NCBI GenBank assembly: GCA_023101725.1
Contig: JALJCO010007076.1
Span: forward strand, 186,001-250,000
Length of the DNA stretch: 64,000 nt
Source: Atherinomorus stipes
Taxonomy: Eukaryota; Chordata; Actinopteri; Atheriniformes; Atherinidae
Direction: 5' to 3'
Shown here one piece after another: positions 63,973-64,000 of this stretch. A program made the translations under genes and the position numbers. Under the pieces are notes generated by a model. It saw nothing but the letters and a program-made list of their open reading frames with translations, was not told the DNA's origin and searched no databases. Each line of letters opens with the position of its first letter. Within the stretch, counting starts at the first letter, position 1.

Positions 63973-64000
<28 letters not shown>
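63973..64000. repeat. (CT)n microsatellite at window edge
   Basis: At least fourteen CT units. The tract continues beyond the window. Confidence 0.95.

Overview
The window looks like nuclear DNA of a ray-finned (teleost, probably percomorph) fish. It has one intron-containing vertebrate gene, no bacterial gene organisation, many short microsatellites and homopolymer runs, and several repeats of the kind seen throughout fish genomes. Family names for repeats come from structure and memory, not from a database search.

Positions 1-3660 hold the only gene I can support, on the minus strand: a complete coding region for the serine/threonine kinase Pim-3. Six exons join with GT-AG borders into 993 nt (330 codons plus stop). 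The catalytic motifs are intact, and the C-terminus (acidic, then Ser/Thr-rich, ending in ESL) is the Pim-3 type rather than Pim-1 or Pim-2. The 3' UTR runs off the left edge of the window and carries AU-rich elements. The 5' end lies in a CpG-rich promoter with a STAT-type site. A second cluster of promoter-like motifs (CCAAT, TATA, E-box) sits at about 3859-3957.

Positions 3960-64000 are about 60 kb in which I find no exon of a recognisable host gene. The sequence is intergenic or intronic, with scattered mobile-element remains. These include two ~390-bp retroposed elements with target-site duplications (11258-11644 and 25853-26249) plus degraded relatives. There is a 440-bp Tc1/mariner-type MITE (16196-16635), a hAT-like element with an 8-bp duplication (30244-30671), and a broken Tc1-like transposon interrupted by another MITE (37490-38372). 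There are two inverted copies of a TTAA-flanked element (42989-43670 and 61250-62027) and a 173-bp element with perfect inverted ends (57424-57596). Several stretches look like conserved regulatory DNA by composition, but this needs alignment to prove.

I found no CRISPR array, operon, rRNA, tRNA or convincing microRNA, and nothing that I would call a new biological system. The most informative items are the intact pim3 gene model and the well-bounded, partly nested non-autonomous transposons.
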